From contig NZ_CP053085.1 in NCBI RefSeq assembly GCF_013004105.1, positions 3,906,001 through 3,970,000 on the forward strand: a DNA stretch of 64,000 bases, read 5' to 3'. The DNA comes from Gemmatimonas groenlandica (GTDB lineage: Bacteria; Gemmatimonadota; Gemmatimonadetes; Gemmatimonadales; Gemmatimonadaceae). The translations under genes were made by a program, and so were the position numbers. Each line of letters starts with the position of its first letter. The stretch's first letter is position 1. Below are positions 9,444 to 19,463 of the stretch, one piece after another. A model generated the notes under the pieces. It saw only the letters and a list, made by a program, of their open reading frames with translations. It had not been told where the DNA came from and ran no database searches.

Positions 9444-10108
9444 CTACTCCGGCGATACCACGTGCCAGTGAGCGCCTTGATCCCAAGCACCACGATCGAC
9501 ACCCCAAGGCCAATCCACGGACCACTGAGCGGCAGCAGAAGAATCGGCAGGAATGTCCAGTACTGGAACGGATACACGTCCAGGCTCTCGTCGCCGAGCG
9601 CAGCGAGAACGCGGTGAACCGGATAGCTCTCACCGCGATTGTCGCTGGAGATCGATCGTATCGACCGCGTGCCATCACTTTGAATCGAAACCAAGTCGAC
9701 GTCCATTCGGCGTCCCGGCGGACGCAAACGGCCAATCAACAGGAATGATCGCTTCGTTGTCTGCTCAGCAAATCGCTGGACGGTGATCCATCGGTGGTAT
9801 CGGCCGAGATTCTCCATTCCGGCCCGGACCTCGGCCGTTCGCGCTGCAAGCACGACGGTGTCGTTCACGAGCACCGACGCCTCAGCGGACTGGCTGACCT
9901 GCGAGCGGTCCTTCGAGTGGGGCAGTGCATCGACCATGCGAACGGACTGTCCAGCGAACTCAACTGGCAACGACAGCATCGGCTCGGACTCGAACGCGAC
10001 ACGCCCCTTTGCATTGAAGGAGGCCTCGCGCAATTGCTGCGTCACCGACACGGCGGATACGCCAAGCAGCACCAGCATCGCCCACGTACTCGTCGAGAAT
10101 TGTCGCAT
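9434..10108 (-). CDS. Small predicted membrane protein of unknown function
   Basis: A 224-residue protein starting at ATG 10106-10108, with GGGAG about 9 bp upstream. The frame stays open further upstream but runs into repeats, so the inner ATG is preferred. An N-terminal hydrophobic segment (TWAMLVLLGVSAVSV) and a C-terminal segment (FLPILLLPLSGPWIGLGVSIVV) flank a hydrophilic middle of about 140 residues. The layout resembles DUF3592-type proteins, whose middle often has V-x-Y or Y-x-V-E patterns (here RGESYPVHRVLAALGD), but I cannot confirm the family. It is the only gene in a repeat-rich region, with copies of the same repeat on both sides in the same direction. Confidence 0.6.
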   Translation of the reverse strand: MRQFSTSTWAMLVLLGVSAVSVTQQLREASFNAKGRVAFESEPMLSLPVEFAGQSVRMVDALPHSKDRSQVSQSAEASVLVNDTVVLAARTAEVRAGMENLGRYHRWITVQRFAEQTTKRSFLLIGRLRPPGRRMDVDLVSIQSDGTRSIRSISSDNRGESYPVHRVLAALGDESLDVYPFQYWTFLPILLLPLSGPWIGLGVSIVVLGIKALTGTWYRRSRPQ

Positions 10109-10159
10109 AAGTTCGCTCCCGTTGTTCAATACAAGCATGTGCGAATCCGTCACTACAGC

Positions 10160-10750
10160 CTCGACCTTTGTCGTACACCCGGAGCAGATCCGTGCCGTGC
10201 CCGCGAAAATCCGCGTTGAGGTTGTTCCGGCTGTTAGCGATCGGTCCATGACACAACCGGTGGCGAATCGGTACGATCGCAACAGCTGGAACACGGATCA
10301 CACCGATCACACAGAATCAACACAGATAAGCAAACGGCGCGAGGGCATCCATCGCACCTCGACCGGTGGTCGCCGGTGTTGTTCAACAAAAAATGATGGG
10401 CCGTCGTGCCAGCGACGACCTTTGTCACACACGCGGAGCAGATCCGTGCTGTTCCCGCGAAAATCCGCGGTAAGGCTGCTTCCGGTCTGTCCGTGACACG
10501 ACCGGTGGTGAATCGGACAGATCGCAACGGCCGGAACACGGATCACATCGATTACACAGAATCAACACAGATAAGCAAACGGCGCGAGTGCCTCTTTCGC
10601 ACCTCGAGCGGAGCTCGCCCGCGTTGTTCAATCAAAAAATGCCGGGCCGTCGTGCCAGCGACCTTTGTCGCACTCGCGAAGCAGATCCGCGCTGCGCCCG
10701 CGAAAATCCGCGGTAAGGCTGTTCCGGCTGTGAGCGATCCAGCCACCACG
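10160..10750 (+). repeat. Direct-repeat array, copies B-D (about 245-bp unit)
   Basis: The anchor GAGCAGATCCGTGC recurs near 10181, 10435 and 10678 (slightly diverged in the last), spacings 254 and 243 bp. Each unit continues with CCGCGAAAATCCGCG, GTTCCGGCTGT-like sequence, ACCGGTGGYGAATCGG, AACACGGATCACA, CAACACAGATAAGCAAACGG and a block ending in GCCGTCGTGCCAGCGAC with CCTTTGTC. Within a unit ATCCGTG..GTTCC and GGAACACGGAT are inverted relative to each other, so each copy can fold. The last copy is truncated. No coding content is supported. Confidence 0.85.
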
Positions 10751-10890
10751 CGACCGCCTAGCAGCGCGCAGCGGCCCGCAACGCCACCCGTCCCGGCCAA
10801 TCAGACCCCGTCGCGACAACATTGCGGGTCGCCACGGCGTAGCCCATAGTTGGTCCCGCCCGCGTTCCGACGGGCCGTGTCGGTCCACCT
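10751..10890 (+). promoter_or_regulatory. Leader region upstream of the beta-propeller exoprotein gene
   Basis: About 140 bp of unique sequence between the end of the repeat array and the next gene. It should hold that gene's promoter, but I see no convincing -35/-10 pair or Shine-Dalgarno sequence. Confidence 0.3.
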
Positions 10891-13800
10891 ATGCTCATCT
10901 CGCTCATGCGAAATATTTGCGTCCTTGCCCTCGGTGCCGGTTTGACCGGTCTGATGGCCAGTCCGCTCGTAGCCCAGACGGCGCTGCCGCCAAAGGCTTC
11001 AATCGACGATGCCGTCGTCAACGCCCTGCGTTGGCGCAACATCGGCCCCGCCAACATGATGGGGCGCATCGTTGATATCGAAGGCATCGCCTCGCCCTCG
11101 AAAACGTTCTACGTGTCCACCGCCGGCGGCGGCTTGTGGAAGACCACCAACAACGGCACCACGTTCAAGGCTGTGATGGACACGGCCCGCGTGTCGTCGG
11201 GTGGTGATCTCGCCATCGCCCCATCAGACACCAACGTGATCTACTGGGGCACCGGCGAAGCGAACTCGCGCAATTCCATCTCCCCGGGCGGCGGCATCTA
11301 CAAGTCGGCTGACGGCGGCAAGTCGTGGACGTTCCTGGGCCTGGCCGACACGCGGTCCATCGGTCGCATTCAGGTACACCCCACCGATCCCAACACCGTG
11401 TGGGTGGCCGCCCTCGGCCATCCGTGGGGACCGAACAAGGAACGTGGACTCTACAAAACCACCGACGGCGGCAAGAACTGGCGCCTCGTCAAGTTCATCG
11501 ATGACAAGACCGGCTTCGTGGACGTGCAGCTCGACCCGCGCAATCCGAACACCGTGTGGGCCTCGAGTTACGAGCGCGTGCGCGGACCGTATTTCCTGAA
11601 GTCGGGCGGCACCGGATCGGCGCTCTGGAAGAGCACCGACGGCGGTGAGACGTTCACCGAAGTGAAGGGCGGCGGATTCCCCGCCACCACCAAGGGACGC
11701 ATCGAGATCGCGATCGCGCGCTCGAATCCCGACGTGATGTACAGCATGGTCGAAGCCGACACGGCGCCCAATCTCAAGAAGGACGCCAAGGTCGCGCCGC
11801 AGAAGCGGCCCAGTGGCCTGTATCGCTCGGAAGACGGCGGCAAGACGTGGGCCTACATGAGCCCCGAGAACACGCGTCCTTTCTACTACTCGCAGGTGCG
11901 CGTCGACCCGAAGGATCCGAATCGCGTGTACTGGTCGTCCACGCCGGTGAAGTACTCGAGCGACGGCGGCAAGACGGCGGGCAGCACCACGGAAGGCATT
12001 CACGTGGATCATCACGCCATGTGGATCGACCCCAATGATCCGCAGCGCATCATCACCGGCAACGACGGTGGTATCGGCGTGTCGAACGATCGCGGTGGCA
12101 ACTGGTTCTTCCCCAACTCCATCGCCATCGGCCAGTTCTACAACATCTCGGCCGACATGGGCGTGCCCTACCGCGTATGCGGCGGCTTGCAGGACAACGG
12201 ATCGTGGTGCGGTCCGAGTCGGCGCAAGCAGGGTCCGGTCACCAACGCTATGTGGCACAACGTGGGCGGCGGCGACGGGTTCGTGACGCAGCAGGATCAG
12301 ACGAACACCGACATCATCTACTCCACGTCGCAGGGCGGCAACATGGGTCGCCTGAACTTCGCGACCGGCGAGCGCACGGGATTGCGCAAGCCCACGTGGC
12401 GCGACGGGGGCTACCTGCAGTGGAACGACTCCATCTACGCCGTGTGGCCCGATACCACGAAGCCGGCCACTGCCTCGCAGAAGAAGCAGATGGCAGGCTA
12501 TCGCACCCGTCAGCGGGCCGACTCGGTGGCGTATGCGCTTCGTTGGAACTGGAACACGCCGTACATCATCTCGAAGCACAATCCGGCCACGCTGTACTTC
12601 GGCGCCAACCGCGTGCTCAAGAGCGTGAAGTATGGAGACGAGATGTTCCCGATCTCCGGCGAACTGTCGTACGCCGACTCGGCCAAGCTGTTCGTGGCGC
12701 TCAAGACCACCGGCGGCATCACGCCCGACGTGACGGGTGCGGAAACGTTCGGTACCGTGGTGTCGCTGAACGAATCGTCGGTGCGCCCGGGGCTGCTGTA
12801 CGCCGGTACCGATGACGGACGCGTGTGGCTCACGCGCAATGATGGCGCGCAGTGGGAAGAAGTGACGAAGAATTTCACGGGCGTGCCGGCGGGTAGCTAC
12901 GTGTCGCGCATCGAGCCGTCACACTTCGACAGCGCGACCTTCTACGTCACGTTCGACAATCATCGCAACGACGACTACACGCCGTACGTGTTCATGACCA
13001 CGAACTTCGGCCGCACGTTCACGTCGATCGTGAACAACCTGCCCAAGGGTCAAACGGACTTCGTGCACGTGATCCGTGAAGACACGAAGAATCAGAACCT
13101 CCTCTTCGTGGGCACCGACGTGGGTGCATACGTGTCGATCGATCGCGGGCAGTCGTGGCAGCGCTTCATGAGCGGTCTGGGCACCACGCCGGTGCATGAT
13201 CTGCTCATTCACCCGCGCGACGGCGAGCTCATTGCGGGCACGCACGGTCGTTCGATCTGGATTGCCGACATCACGCCGCTGCAGCAGCTGACGCCGGCCG
13301 TGATCGCGGCCAAGGCCACGCTGTTTGCACCGCGCACGGCGTTCCAGTGGGGCGAGCAGACGATCAACGGCGGCAACGTTGGACAGGGTGTGTTTCAGGG
13401 CCCGAGCCCGACGTACGGCGCCTCCATTTGGTACCGGCTGTCGGAGAATGCTGGTGGCCAGGTGCGTATGATCGTGCAGGACGCCAGCGGCGACACGATT
13501 CGCTCACTCACGGGTCCCGGCCAGCCTGGCTTGCACAACGTGGTCTGGGACATGCGCGCGCAGCGCCCGGCGCCGGCGCGGATCGCACTCACGCCGGCGC
13601 AGGTGCGTGACAGCGTGAACACGCAGCGCCGTGTATTGCGCGCGCTCGATTCTCTTGAGAAGGCGGGTGCCGTACCGGCCCCGATGCTGGCCATGATCCG
13701 CACCACGGTGCAGACCGGTCAGCAGCCACCGCAGATGGCCGCGATGTTGGGTGGCGCATTCGGTGGCGGTGGTGGAGGGGGTGGTGGCGGTGGTGGTGGA

Positions 13801-14192
13801 CGTGGCGGCGCCGGCGGTTTTTTCAGGATCGTCCCGGCGAAACGCGGGCGCTGCCGAGTTTTGCCGCGGCGGCAGGTGGCCGTGGTGCGGCCGGTGGGGA
13901 AGGCGCGGCGGAAGCGCCGGCGGGTCCGGCCGGATTGCAGGCGGTGTTCGGCCCTCTCCGCGATGCGCTGGGTGATGACTTCGCCGCCATCGGGATCTTC
14001 CCGGGCGGCGGTGGTGGTGGTCGCGGCGGCCGTGGCGGTCAGAACACGCTCGCGGGCACCGGCGACTACAAGATCACCATCATCGTGGGTGGCACGTCGT
14101 ACTCCAAGCTGCTGCGCATCGAACGCGTGAGCGGCGGCGAAGGCGGCGGCGGGTTCTTCGGGCTCGACGACGACGAACGTCGCGAGCCGTAA
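10891..14192 (+). CDS. VPS10/BNR-repeat beta-propeller exoprotein, interrupted by a frame change at 13818-13824
   Basis: Secreted beta-propeller protein. The start is ATG 10891 or 10906, followed by a signal peptide (VLALGAGLTGLMASPLVAQ). The propeller shows many BNR/sortilin-like blades: STAGGGLWKTTNNGTTF, GGGIYKSADGGKSWTFLGL, RGLYKTTDGGKNW, SGLYRSEDGGKTW. The reading frame leaves the gene inside a Gly-rich linker at 13818: the initial frame continues to a stop at 14128-14130 with an implausible basic sequence, while the -1 frame gives a normal C-terminus (ETRALPSFAAAAGGRG, DALGDDFAAIGIFPGGG, ending LDDDERREP at 14192). The switch point is a perfect T TTT TTC heptamer. It could be a one-T deletion or sequencing error in a T tract, or real -1 frameshifting. 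Function is unknown; binding or hydrolysis of extracellular polymer is possible. Confidence 0.85.
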
Positions 14193-15314
14193 TCAGGCTG
14201 CGACGTGCACCAGGGGCCGCGACGCAATCGCGGTCACTGGTGTCGGCGCCGGTCGGGCAATGAGATAGCCCTGCACGTACTTCGCGCCGTGTTGCTGCAC
14301 CCATTCCAACTCGCCCTCGGTCTCAATGCCTTCTGCCAGGGCGTCAATGCCGAGGGCGTTGGCGACGTCGAGCAAATTGGCGGCGATGCGCGCCTTGTAC
14401 GGGTCCCGATCCACGTCGCGCACGAGCTCCATGTCGAGCTTGATGACGTCGGGGCGAAGCAGGTGAATCAAATTCAGTGACGAATAGCCGGCGCCGACAT
14501 CGTCCAAGGCGATGCGAAAGCCGGCGCCGCGATAGTAGTCGAGAATGTTGCGCAGGTGCTTCGGATCGTGTGTCCGCTCCGTCTCCACGATCTCGAACAC
14601 GACGTTGCCGCGCTCGATTCCCGCCTCGTCGATCGCGGCCACGGTGCTGCGGAGACACGCTTTCGGATCGTAGATAGCCGTTGGCGCAAAGTTGACGAAC
14701 AGTGCGTGCGCGAGCTGGTGGACGTGCGCGTTCGCAATCGCCGATCGGCGCGCGGCGAGATCGAGTTGAAAGAGCAGTCCGGCGCCGCGAGCCGTGTCAA
14801 ACAGGGTGCCGGGCGAGATGAAGCTCCCATCGGGATTGACGCCGCGAAGCAGCGCTTCGTATCCGTAAATCCGGTCGGGACGATCGGCGTGTACGATGGG
14901 CTGGAAGTGCGAGGTCAGGCGACGTTCGCGCATTACGGCCATCAGCCAGCCGCTGCGTGCGCGGATGATGGCGCGCGAGAGTGGCTCCACCCGCGCGATG
15001 TCATTCGCCGTCGGTGCCTCGCCCGGCAGGCAGAACAGCGCGCGCGTATCGTCCTGCTCCACGGCCGACAGTGCGTCGCTTAAGGCTTCGGCCACCGCCT
15101 CGCTCTGTGATGGGCAGATGTGAAACGCCGTGCCGTCGCCAACCGACGGGCGTCCCTCGATGGCGAGCCCGCGGAGCGCGGCGCGCACCTTTCCCGCAAC
15201 GTGATCGGCCGGGAACCAGCAATGCAGATCGCCCGCCGACAGTTCGGACATCGGCAGCACCTCGCATCGCGCACAAGGGCGCGCCCTACTCGACAAGGCG
15301 GTCGCCTCGCTCAT
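14193..15314 (-). CDS. EAL-domain cyclic-di-GMP phosphodiesterase with N-terminal Cys-containing domain
   Basis: A 373-residue protein starting at ATG 15312-15314. Residues about 135-370 form an EAL domain that should hydrolyse c-di-GMP to pGpG. Its active-site positions look complete: EALLR (E153), VNFAP (N209), FEIVE (E241), DDVGAGYSS (D271, D272), IKLD (K292) and EGIE later. The first 130 residues hold PCARCE and a later LHCW, suggesting a possible metal-binding or thiol site, and a region of unknown fold ending in EQDDTRALFCLPGE. No membrane segment is seen. Its stop abuts the stop of the converging exoprotein gene. It follows the ankyrin gene on the same strand. Confidence 0.9.
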   Translation of the reverse strand: MSEATALSSRARPCARCEVLPMSELSAGDLHCWFPADHVAGKVRAALRGLAIEGRPSVGDGTAFHICPSQSEAVAEALSDALSAVEQDDTRALFCLPGEAPTANDIARVEPLSRAIIRARSGWLMAVMRERRLTSHFQPIVHADRPDRIYGYEALLRGVNPDGSFISPGTLFDTARGAGLLFQLDLAARRSAIANAHVHQLAHALFVNFAPTAIYDPKACLRSTVAAIDEAGIERGNVVFEIVETERTHDPKHLRNILDYYRGAGFRIALDDVGAGYSSLNLIHLLRPDVIKLDMELVRDVDRDPYKARIAANLLDVANALGIDALAEGIETEGELEWVQQHGAKYVQGYLIARPAPTPVTAIASRPLVHVAA

Positions 15315-15439
15315 AAACACATCCGGACGAAAAATCGCTGAGCTGGCTTGGGTACGACGTCGTACGCAAAGCCGAATTGTGCCGTAGGGCACACAAAAGA
15401 CAGACGACGTTTTCCAGAATCCGTCACACGTTGCGCCGT

Positions 15440-16129
15440 CTACTCGTTCGACTCCTCGTCGTCGTCGGAGATGGCCGCCAGTTTGGCGCCGAGCTCCGGG
15501 AATCCTCGCGCGATAGCCAGCATAGCCGGCGTTGATCTGTCGTCGGACAGCGCGTGGGCGTCGGCGCCACGTGCGGTGAGCAGGTCGCATAGCGGTTCGT
15601 AGCCGCGCGCGGCCGCCAGATGTAGCGGAGTGTTGCCGTGCGAATCGCGCGCCGTTACGTCGGCACCGGCGAAGACCAGTCGGCGCACCAGCACAGGCAG
15701 CGTGTTACCAGCCAGCGCGGCGTGCAGCGGCGAATTGCGCAGGGCGTTGGTGGAGTGCGCATCGAGCGGCGCGCCGTGATCGATCAGCAAGGTGACGGCA
15801 TCGTCGCGCCCGAAGAACGCCGCCAGATGCAGCGGCGTCCAGCCATCGCTGCTGCGGCGCACCCGCGAGTCGTCGTCATTCTCGAGGCAGGTGCGCAAGG
15901 CGACCACGTTGCCAAGGGCGGCGGCTTCGCAGGCGTCGATCGGCCGACCCGGGTGTAGCAGATCGGCCAGCTCGGGCGCACCCATGTAGCAAGCATGCAG
16001 AACCAGCGACTCGCCACCCATGGCACGTGCCATCGCCAGCGACGGATCCTCAGCGAGGAGCGCGGCAATCGTATCACGATCCTTCGCGCGAATGGCGGTG
16101 AGCAAGACATCGGGGGCAGTGCGAACCAT
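15440..16129 (-). CDS. Ankyrin-repeat protein
   Basis: A 229-residue soluble protein starting MVRTAPDVLL. At least four ankyrin repeats are visible, with the canonical core in DGWTPLHLAAFFGRDDAV, NSPLHAALAGNTL and GNTPLHLAAARGYEPLCDL, each followed by a LL-x-x-GA helix end (LLIDHGA, LVFAGAD, LLTARGAD). The C-terminus is acidic (ISDDDEESNE). Such modules bind protein partners and have no catalytic activity. It lies 32 bp downstream of the large Ser/Thr kinase gene and upstream of the EAL gene, all on the minus strand, so the three may be co-transcribed. The partner is unknown. Confidence 0.88.
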   Translation of the reverse strand: MVRTAPDVLLTAIRAKDRDTIAALLAEDPSLAMARAMGGESLVLHACYMGAPELADLLHPGRPIDACEAAALGNVVALRTCLENDDDSRVRRSSDGWTPLHLAAFFGRDDAVTLLIDHGAPLDAHSTNALRNSPLHAALAGNTLPVLVRRLVFAGADVTARDSHGNTPLHLAAARGYEPLCDLLTARGADAHALSDDRSTPAMLAIARGFPELGAKLAAISDDDEESNE

Positions 16130-16161
16130 AGGTAGTCTCGTCGTCGAGATTGGCGCGTTAC

Positions 16162-19100
16162 TCAGGGTGTGCGGGCCGCATCTTTCAGCCGGGCAACCGA
16201 TTCCCGAGCCTCGCGGAGCTGCGGTTGCAACGGCGCTTCGGCGTCGGGCCAGAGCGACAAGAACTTTTCGAAGGCCGCCACGGCCTTTTGGCGTTCACCG
16301 AGCTGTTCGTACAAGCGCCCACGAATTACGTGGCTGCGCACGTACCACGGCCAGCCGACTTCTACGAAGTTGCCCGACACCATGCGCTGCACGTCGATTG
16401 TTTCGAGTAGCTCGGCGGCGCGCCGCTTGTCGCCCATCTCCGCCAACAACATCGCGCGTCCGATCGACCGCATGCCATTCATGCCGAGTGGCGATCGCCG
16501 GATGGAATCGGCCGACGGCATCGTGCGAATCGCACGCAGCGCGCGCGTGGTGTCACCAGCTTCGAGTGCGATCAATCCGTCGAGCTCGGGCAAGCCGCCG
16601 GGTGAGGTCACCGTGGCCATGGCCGACTTGGCGAATTGTGTGTCATGCGTGCTGAGATACGCCGCGTAGGCAAGACTTGGATCCCGGCGCATGACTGGCG
16701 CCTTCTCCATGCGCTGCGCCATCGTGAGTAGCGCCTGCTGGTCGGTGCCCGATAGAGGAACGCCCATCGCACTGCGAATCGACAACGCGTAGCTCTCGAG
16801 CACGAGCCGTGTTTCGGCCGACGTCGTTCCAGGCAACGATGGCAGCGCCTTGACGGCTACTGTTTTCACGTCGTCCAGCAATGACGGGGAACCGGTGAGC
16901 CCCCCCACCGTGAGCGCACCGAAGATCACGCCGATGCGCTCACCCAACCCGAACTGCAGCAGGGAGTCGGCCGTGAAGCGTTTGAGCGTCAGCTTGGCTT
17001 CGGGACCCGCACCTCGCTTGAACGCGCGGGCGTTGATGTCGGCAATAGTCCACAGGAAGGAGCTGTGCGCGACCGACGGACGGGCCATCGCCTCGTTCAA
17101 CACGCGAACCGAACTATCGGGATATCCCGCCCGTACGAAATTGTCAGCCAGCACACGCCGTGCGGCACGTGCATCAGGATCGACGCTGATCCACGCGTAG
17201 GCGGCCTCACGCGCGCGCAGACTGGCGGCGGCGCGCAGGGCTCGCACCTGCTCGACCGTACCGATACGACGTTCGTATGACTCGGGGCCGCCCGCCTTAA
17301 TCGAGTCGCCGACCAGAACCAGGAACGAGCCGGCCGACGACGACTGATTGTACATCTCGACGAGATGCGAGTACGCGAGATGAAACGTGGAGTCGAGCGC
17401 GATCGTGCGCCGGAATCCCTGCAGCGACTCATTGAGATAGCGCGCGGTGCTGTCGGGTGAGCGGCCGTACGAGGTGCCCCACACGAGATGGTAGTCGGCG
17501 TCGGCGAGCGCGTACCACGCCTCCGCATCGAGGGAATCGCTCGCCACCAGGCGCGCGAGCCGCGCACGCGAGGCGAGGAAACTTGAACGTACGGTGGCGG
17601 TGTCACCCGTTTCCTGCGCCATGAAGCCGCGCGTGAGCTCGGCGTTGCCCTTCACGAGTTCTTGTTGGCGCAGCGGCAGCCGTGAGGCGAAGCGCACCGA
17701 TGCCTCGGCGGAGACGCGACGCATGGTGTCGGCACTCGCTTCCCAACCCAGCGCCAACGACTGGCGATAGTGGGCCAGCGCGAAGGTGGAGTCGGCGGCG
17801 ATGGCGCGACGGAAGGCACTGTCGGCGGCACGAAGGCGCCACCCATTCAGATGTCGTAGTCCCTCGAGATACACACGATACGCCTGCACCGACGTCGTCG
17901 TTTGCTTCGCGAGATCGAACGTGAGGCGAGGCGCGCCCACGAGATTGAGCAGCTCACCAGCGACCGTCTCGAATACGGTTCGGGGATCACTGCCCTTCAC
18001 GGCAGCGACGCGCGCCTTGTCGGTGCTGTTGCCCGATTTCACATCGTACAGGCTGGCTGTCACGATCAGCGAATCACCGATCGCGGTGAGCTGCCCCATG
18101 ACCACGCGGCCGGCGCCGGCATGTCTGGCAATGTCCCGCGCCTGGTCGAGTCCGACGCGGCGAGCGTCCTCCAGCTTCGCATCCCGCAACAGGTCGAGCG
18201 TGCGCTCGTACTCCACCACGTGCAGATCTTCCCACTGCGCCAGCGACAGCGTGAGCATGTTGAGACTGCCTTCACGCAGCCAATCGAGCGACCGATCGGG
18301 TCCCTGCACCTCGAACGGGGCCACCAGCCATTCTTTGTCGTTCGTGGAGCGACCGCCGCTCATCACCACGAACACGGAGGCGGCAATCGCTAACGCGGCG
18401 CCGCCAAGTGCCATCGCCTTGTTTCGCGACGACATGCCCTTCTTCGCTCGCGCGGTGCCACCTGAGGCGCGACCGATCTGGCTGGTGGGCGTGTTGCCGT
18501 CGAAGACCTCGCCGCTTAACGCCGCGGCAAAGGCCGCCCCGCGCTGGTGTCGTGCGTCCGGGTCCTTCTGCAGCAACTGATCGACGGCGTTCGCCACATC
18601 GTCGGGCACGCTGGGGAGCGTGGCCAGCGAGGGCACCTGTTCGGTGAGATGCTTCACCAGAATCGACGCGGCCGTCGTGGCCGTCACCGCTGGCTGGCCG
18701 CTGAAGATCTCGTAGCCGATAAGACCCAGCGAGTACAAATCACTGCGCCCGTCGAGGGTGCCATCGCCGCTGGCCTGCTCCGGGCTCATGTACCGTGGCG
18801 ACCCAAGCGAGAAACCGGCGCCGGTGAGACGCAGGTCGGTGGCCGCGATGGCGCGAGCCACACCAAAGTCGGTCAGCATGGCGCGACCACTCTCGCCGTC
18901 GAGCAGCACATTCTCGGGCTTGACGTCGCGGTGCACCACGCCGGCCGTATGCGCGTAGTCGAGCGCCAGTCCGAGGTCGCGCAAAATGGCGACGGCATCG
19001 TTGGTGGGGAGCGTTTGCTCGCGCGTGAGCCGGTCTCTCAGGCTCTCGCCGGGCACGTACTCCATCACGAAGTACAGCAACCCGTCCGCTTCGCCGGCGG

Positions 19101-19356
19101 CGTACACCGCGACGATGTTCGGATGTCGCAACCGCGCCACGGTACGTGACTCCTGGACAAAGCGCTGCCGCACGTCAGCGCTGCCGGCGACGTCGGGAAG
19201 GACCACCTTGATCGCGACCGGCCGATCGAGCGTTTCGTCCTGCGCGAGATAGACACTGCCCATTCCGCCCTGACCCAGCAGGCGGTCGATGCGGTACTGC
19301 CCGGCCAAAGCACGGGTCAGACGGGACTGGAGGTCGGCCGAAGGGGTGTCGGTCAT
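16162..19356 (-). CDS. Membrane Ser/Thr protein kinase with TolB-like and TPR sensor region
   Basis: A 1064-residue eukaryotic-type kinase. The N-terminal kinase domain (res 20-285) has the Gly loop GQGGMGSVYLA, catalytic Lys K50 (VAIKV), HRDVKPEN with D144, DFG 163-165 and GSPRYMSPEQ, so it should be active. One transmembrane helix follows at about 314-334. The exported part begins with a TolB/adenylate-cyclase-associated-like domain (EWLVAPFEVQGPDRSLDWL) and ends in TPR-like helices (res about 510-1060, for example AFRRAIAADSTFALAHYRQS). The start at 19354-19356 leaves 19 residues before the kinase fold; an alternative in-frame ATG is at 19413. No partner phosphatase is nearby. Confidence 0.93.
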   Translation of the reverse strand: MTDTPSADLQSRLTRALAGQYRIDRLLGQGGMGSVYLAQDETLDRPVAIKVVLPDVAGSADVRQRFVQESRTVARLRHPNIVAVYAAGEADGLLYFVMEYVPGESLRDRLTREQTLPTNDAVAILRDLGLALDYAHTAGVVHRDVKPENVLLDGESGRAMLTDFGVARAIAATDLRLTGAGFSLGSPRYMSPEQASGDGTLDGRSDLYSLGLIGYEIFSGQPAVTATTAASILVKHLTEQVPSLATLPSVPDDVANAVDQLLQKDPDARHQRGAAFAAALSGEVFDGNTPTSQIGRASGGTARAKKGMSSRNKAMALGGAALAIAASVFVVMSGGRSTNDKEWLVAPFEVQGPDRSLDWLREGSLNMLTLSLAQWEDLHVVEYERTLDLLRDAKLEDARRVGLDQARDIARHAGAGRVVMGQLTAIGDSLIVTASLYDVKSGNSTDKARVAAVKGSDPRTVFETVAGELLNLVGAPRLTFDLAKQTTTSVQAYRVYLEGLRHLNGWRLRAADSAFRRAIAADSTFALAHYRQSLALGWEASADTMRRVSAEASVRFASRLPLRQQELVKGNAELTRGFMAQETGDTATVRSSFLASRARLARLVASDSLDAEAWYALADADYHLVWGTSYGRSPDSTARYLNESLQGFRRTIALDSTFHLAYSHLVEMYNQSSSAGSFLVLVGDSIKAGGPESYERRIGTVEQVRALRAAASLRAREAAYAWISVDPDARAARRVLADNFVRAGYPDSSVRVLNEAMARPSVAHSSFLWTIADINARAFKRGAGPEAKLTLKRFTADSLLQFGLGERIGVIFGALTVGGLTGSPSLLDDVKTVAVKALPSLPGTTSAETRLVLESYALSIRSAMGVPLSGTDQQALLTMAQRMEKAPVMRRDPSLAYAAYLSTHDTQFAKSAMATVTSPGGLPELDGLIALEAGDTTRALRAIRTMPSADSIRRSPLGMNGMRSIGRAMLLAEMGDKRRAAELLETIDVQRMVSGNFVEVGWPWYVRSHVIRGRLYEQLGERQKAVAAFEKFLSLWPDAEAPLQPQLREARESVARLKDAARTP

Positions 19357-19463
19357 TACGAACAACTTGTCGTCCCGCGGGGCGTTTAGCCATCGTGGTC
19401 GCGATTGCGTCACAGCCCAACCAAGTGACTCCCGCTCGCGCGACCGCGCGTTAGCATCGAAGG

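Noticed and set aside
9783-10496. 237-codon plus-strand frame over the membrane protein and repeats
   Set aside because: Composed of repeat-derived text (GVIRVPAVAI-like shadows) and antisense to a better gene with a ribosome site.
8994-10750. Integron cassette array (attC-like repeats)
   Set aside because: Repeats have no GTTRRRY core sites and units do not each carry a gene; no integrase was found.
10160-10750. CRISPR array
   Set aside because: Unit length of about 245 bp, diverged copies and no fixed 25-40 bp repeat with unique spacers; no cas genes.
11224-12579. 451-codon open frame on the minus strand within the exoprotein gene
   Set aside because: The plus strand is a well-supported BNR propeller; the antisense translation is a His/Arg/Val-rich shadow.
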